Shown in pieces: positions 31,678-32,723 of a stretch of 32,723 nucleotides of DNA; within the stretch, counting starts at the first letter, position 1, and each line of letters begins with the position of its first letter. Origin of the DNA: an uncultured beta proteobacterium (GTDB taxonomy: Bacteria; Pseudomonadota; Gammaproteobacteria; Burkholderiales; Burkholderiaceae_B); assembly GCA_903932425.1 (NCBI GenBank), contig CAIZGG010000139.1:1-32723 (forward strand), written 5' to 3'. The position numbers and the translations under genes are program-made. The notes under the pieces were generated by a model. The model did no database searches. It was not told the DNA's origin and saw only the letters and a list, made by a program, of their open reading frames with translations.

Positions 31678-31752
31678 AGCCGTAGTCAAAACCATAACCT
31701 CGACTAACGCCGTAGTCAAAACGGTAACCGCGGCTAAAACGGTAGCAAAAAT
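31666..31752 (+). repeat. 30-bp tandem repeat spanning the smpB stop codon
   Basis: Units start at 31666 (AACCGCGACTAAAGCCGTAG), 31696 (AACCTCGACTAACGCCGTAG) and 31726 (AACCGCGGCTAAAACGGTAG), the last one partial. The first contains the last smpB codons and TAA. As the unit is a multiple of 3, the same frame meets a TAA in every copy, so readthrough would be stopped again each 30 bases. Confidence 0.87.
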
Positions 31753-31755
31753 AAG

Positions 31756-31791
31756 AAAAAGCGAAGAACTCTTTTAGAGCCTTCGCTTTTT
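31756..31791. terminator. Bidirectional intrinsic terminator between smpB and ppsA
   Basis: AAAAAGCGAAG pairs perfectly with CTTCGCTTTTT (11 bp), and inside it CTCT-TTT-AGAG extends the fold. The T-run ends the plus strand and the A-run gives a T-run on the minus strand, so the element can end transcription of both convergent genes. Confidence 0.9.
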
Positions 31792-31858
31792 AACTAAGCA
31801 GGTTATGCGACGACGCTGCGGCCCTTAGACTACGGGATCACAGTGTTGGCGCAAAACA

Positions 31859-32723
31859 CTATTTTGCTGCTAAACGCTGCCAGGTATCAACCACCGTGTC
31901 AGGGTTCAACGACATCGACAAAATGCCTTCGTCTTTGAGCCATTGCGCAAGATCAGGGTGATCGCTAGGCCCTTGTCCGCAAATGCCCACGTACTTGCCG
32001 GCTTTCAGGCAGGCGCCAATCGCACGTTGCAGCATGAACTTGACGGCATCATCACGCTCGTCAAAGTCTGCGGCTAAGAGTTCCATACCCGAGTCACGAT
32101 CCAGACCAAGCGTTAACTGAGTCATATCATTTGAGCCGATCGAGAAACCGTCAAAGTGCTCAAGAAACTGTTCAGCCAAAATCGCATTTGAAGGTACTTC
32201 ACACATCATGATGACGCGCAAACCATTTTCGCCACGCGCTATCCCGTGCTCTGCCAAGAGTTTCACAACGCGCTCAGCTTGATTCACTGTCCGTACGAAA
32301 GGCACCATGATCTCAACGTTGGTCAAGCCCATCTGCTCGCGTACGCGTTTGAGAGCCTCGCATTCCATTTTGAAACACTCGGCAAAATCGTCAGAAACGT
32401 AGCGAGAAGCCCCACGAAAACCCAACATCGGATTTTCTTCTTCGGGTTCATAGCGGGCACCGCCAACCAGCTTGCGATATTCGTTTGATTTGAAATCAGA
32501 CAAACGAACAATGACCGTTTTAGGATAGAACGCCGCAGCAATTGTGGCGATACCGTCTGCAAGCTTTTCAACAAAGAACGTACGGGGGCTTGCATGGCCA
32601 CGGGCGGCTGACTCGACGGCAACTTTAAGCTCGGTATCGATATTTGGATAGTCAAGCACAGCTTTCGGATGAATACCGATGTTGTTATTAATAATGAACT
32701 CAAGGCGAGCTAAGCCAACGCCG
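31859..32723 (-). CDS. ppsA: Phosphoenolpyruvate synthase, C-terminal part
   Basis: The last 288 or so residues of PEP synthase, which makes PEP from pyruvate and ATP in gluconeogenesis. The frame is open to the window edge ([20 protein letters not shown] is encoded beyond the ORF-track start at 32659), so the gene begins outside the window. [48 protein letters not shown] and [14 protein letters not shown] are the PEP-binding C-terminal domain, the last with the catalytic cysteine. Confidence 0.95.
   Translation of the reverse strand, partial: GVGLARLEFIINNNIGIHPKAVLDYPNIDTELKVAVESAARGHASPRTFFVEKLADGIATIAAAFYPKTVIVRLSDFKSNEYRKLVGGARYEPEEENPMLGFRGASRYVSDDFAECFKMECEALKRVREQMGLTNVEIMVPFVRTVNQAERVVKLLAEHGIARGENGLRVIMMCEVPSNAILAEQFLEHFDGFSIGSNDMTQLTLGLDRDSGMELLAADFDERDDAVKFMLQRAIGACLKAGKYVGICGQGPSDHPDLAQWLKDEGILSMSLNPDTVVDTWQRLAAK

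Noticed and set aside
31678-31858. tmRNA (ssrA) next to smpB
   Set aside because: The 181-base gap is filled by a tandem repeat and a terminator and is too short for ssrA.

Overview
The window looks like chromosomal DNA of a betaproteobacterium of the order Burkholderiales, most likely Alcaligenaceae. The evidence is four separate Bug/TctC-type periplasmic binding proteins without transporter membrane subunits, several acyl-CoA catabolic genes, and a mltG-tmk-holB-tatD block beside ygfZ. No insertion sequence, phage gene, CRISPR array, tRNA or rRNA was seen. Assignments rest on motifs and remembered family features; no search was run.

Layout. (1) 1-3916, plus strand: the 3' end of a tartrate/D-malate dehydrogenase gene, a Bug protein, an altronate/galactarate-type dehydratase and an HpcH/HpaI aldolase, which looks like a hydroxy-acid or sugar-acid operon. 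(2) 4044-5036, minus: a PanE-like ketopantoate reductase. (3) 5206-10515, minus: acyl-CoA dehydrogenase, class III CoA-transferase, two Bug proteins and a crotonase, closed by a good intrinsic terminator. This looks like uptake, CoA activation and oxidation of an unknown carboxylate. (4) 10796-16218, plus, divergent from region 3: a selenoprotein operon. (5) 16208-17188, minus: another Bug protein. (6) 17439-22829: DoxX, a small secreted protein, then a plus-strand row of peroxiredoxin, photolyase, glutathione peroxidase and a DUF3298-like lipoprotein, and a minus-strand ankyrin protein. (7) 23030-27693: tatD, holB, tmk and mltG (minus), with ygfZ divergent. (8) 27730-30047, minus: a valine-degradation pair (isobutyryl-CoA dehydrogenase and 3-hydroxyisobutyryl-CoA hydrolase). 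(9) 30220-31677: rnfH and ratA (minus) with divergent smpB. (10) 31859-end, minus: the 3' part of ppsA.

The main result is in region 4. The ORF track breaks two genes at an in-frame TGA, but both TGAs fall at the same place in a U-G-S-C motif (UxxC, a redox-type motif). Each is followed by a strong hairpin whose loop carries GUGU about 19-23 nt after the TGA, and selB lies downstream on the same strand. I therefore read TGA as selenocysteine and annotate two intact selenoproteins. One (572 aa, Sec108) fuses the UGSC domain to a large domain marked by WSDGLPIVPPT. The other (202 aa, Sec119) is a free-standing UGSC protein translationally coupled to a separate copy of that large domain (346 aa, WTDGLPVVAPT). 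The system is thus present twice, once fused and once split, beside its own selB and head-to-head with an acyl-CoA catabolic operon. UGSC proteins are known to me only as a selenoprotein family of unknown function; the large partner domain and the pathway appear undescribed. The U-G-[ST]-C context resembles, from memory, the GrdB subunit of glycine/betaine reductases, which suggests reductive chemistry, but this is a hypothesis.

Several small repeats are worth noting. Tandem repeats run across the 3' ends of the ankyrin gene and smpB. A 9-bp repeat array encodes an odd N-terminal extension of RnfH, and a 24-bp duplication lies in the lipoprotein gene. An unusually AT-rich tract covers the end of tatD and the adjacent intergenic region.
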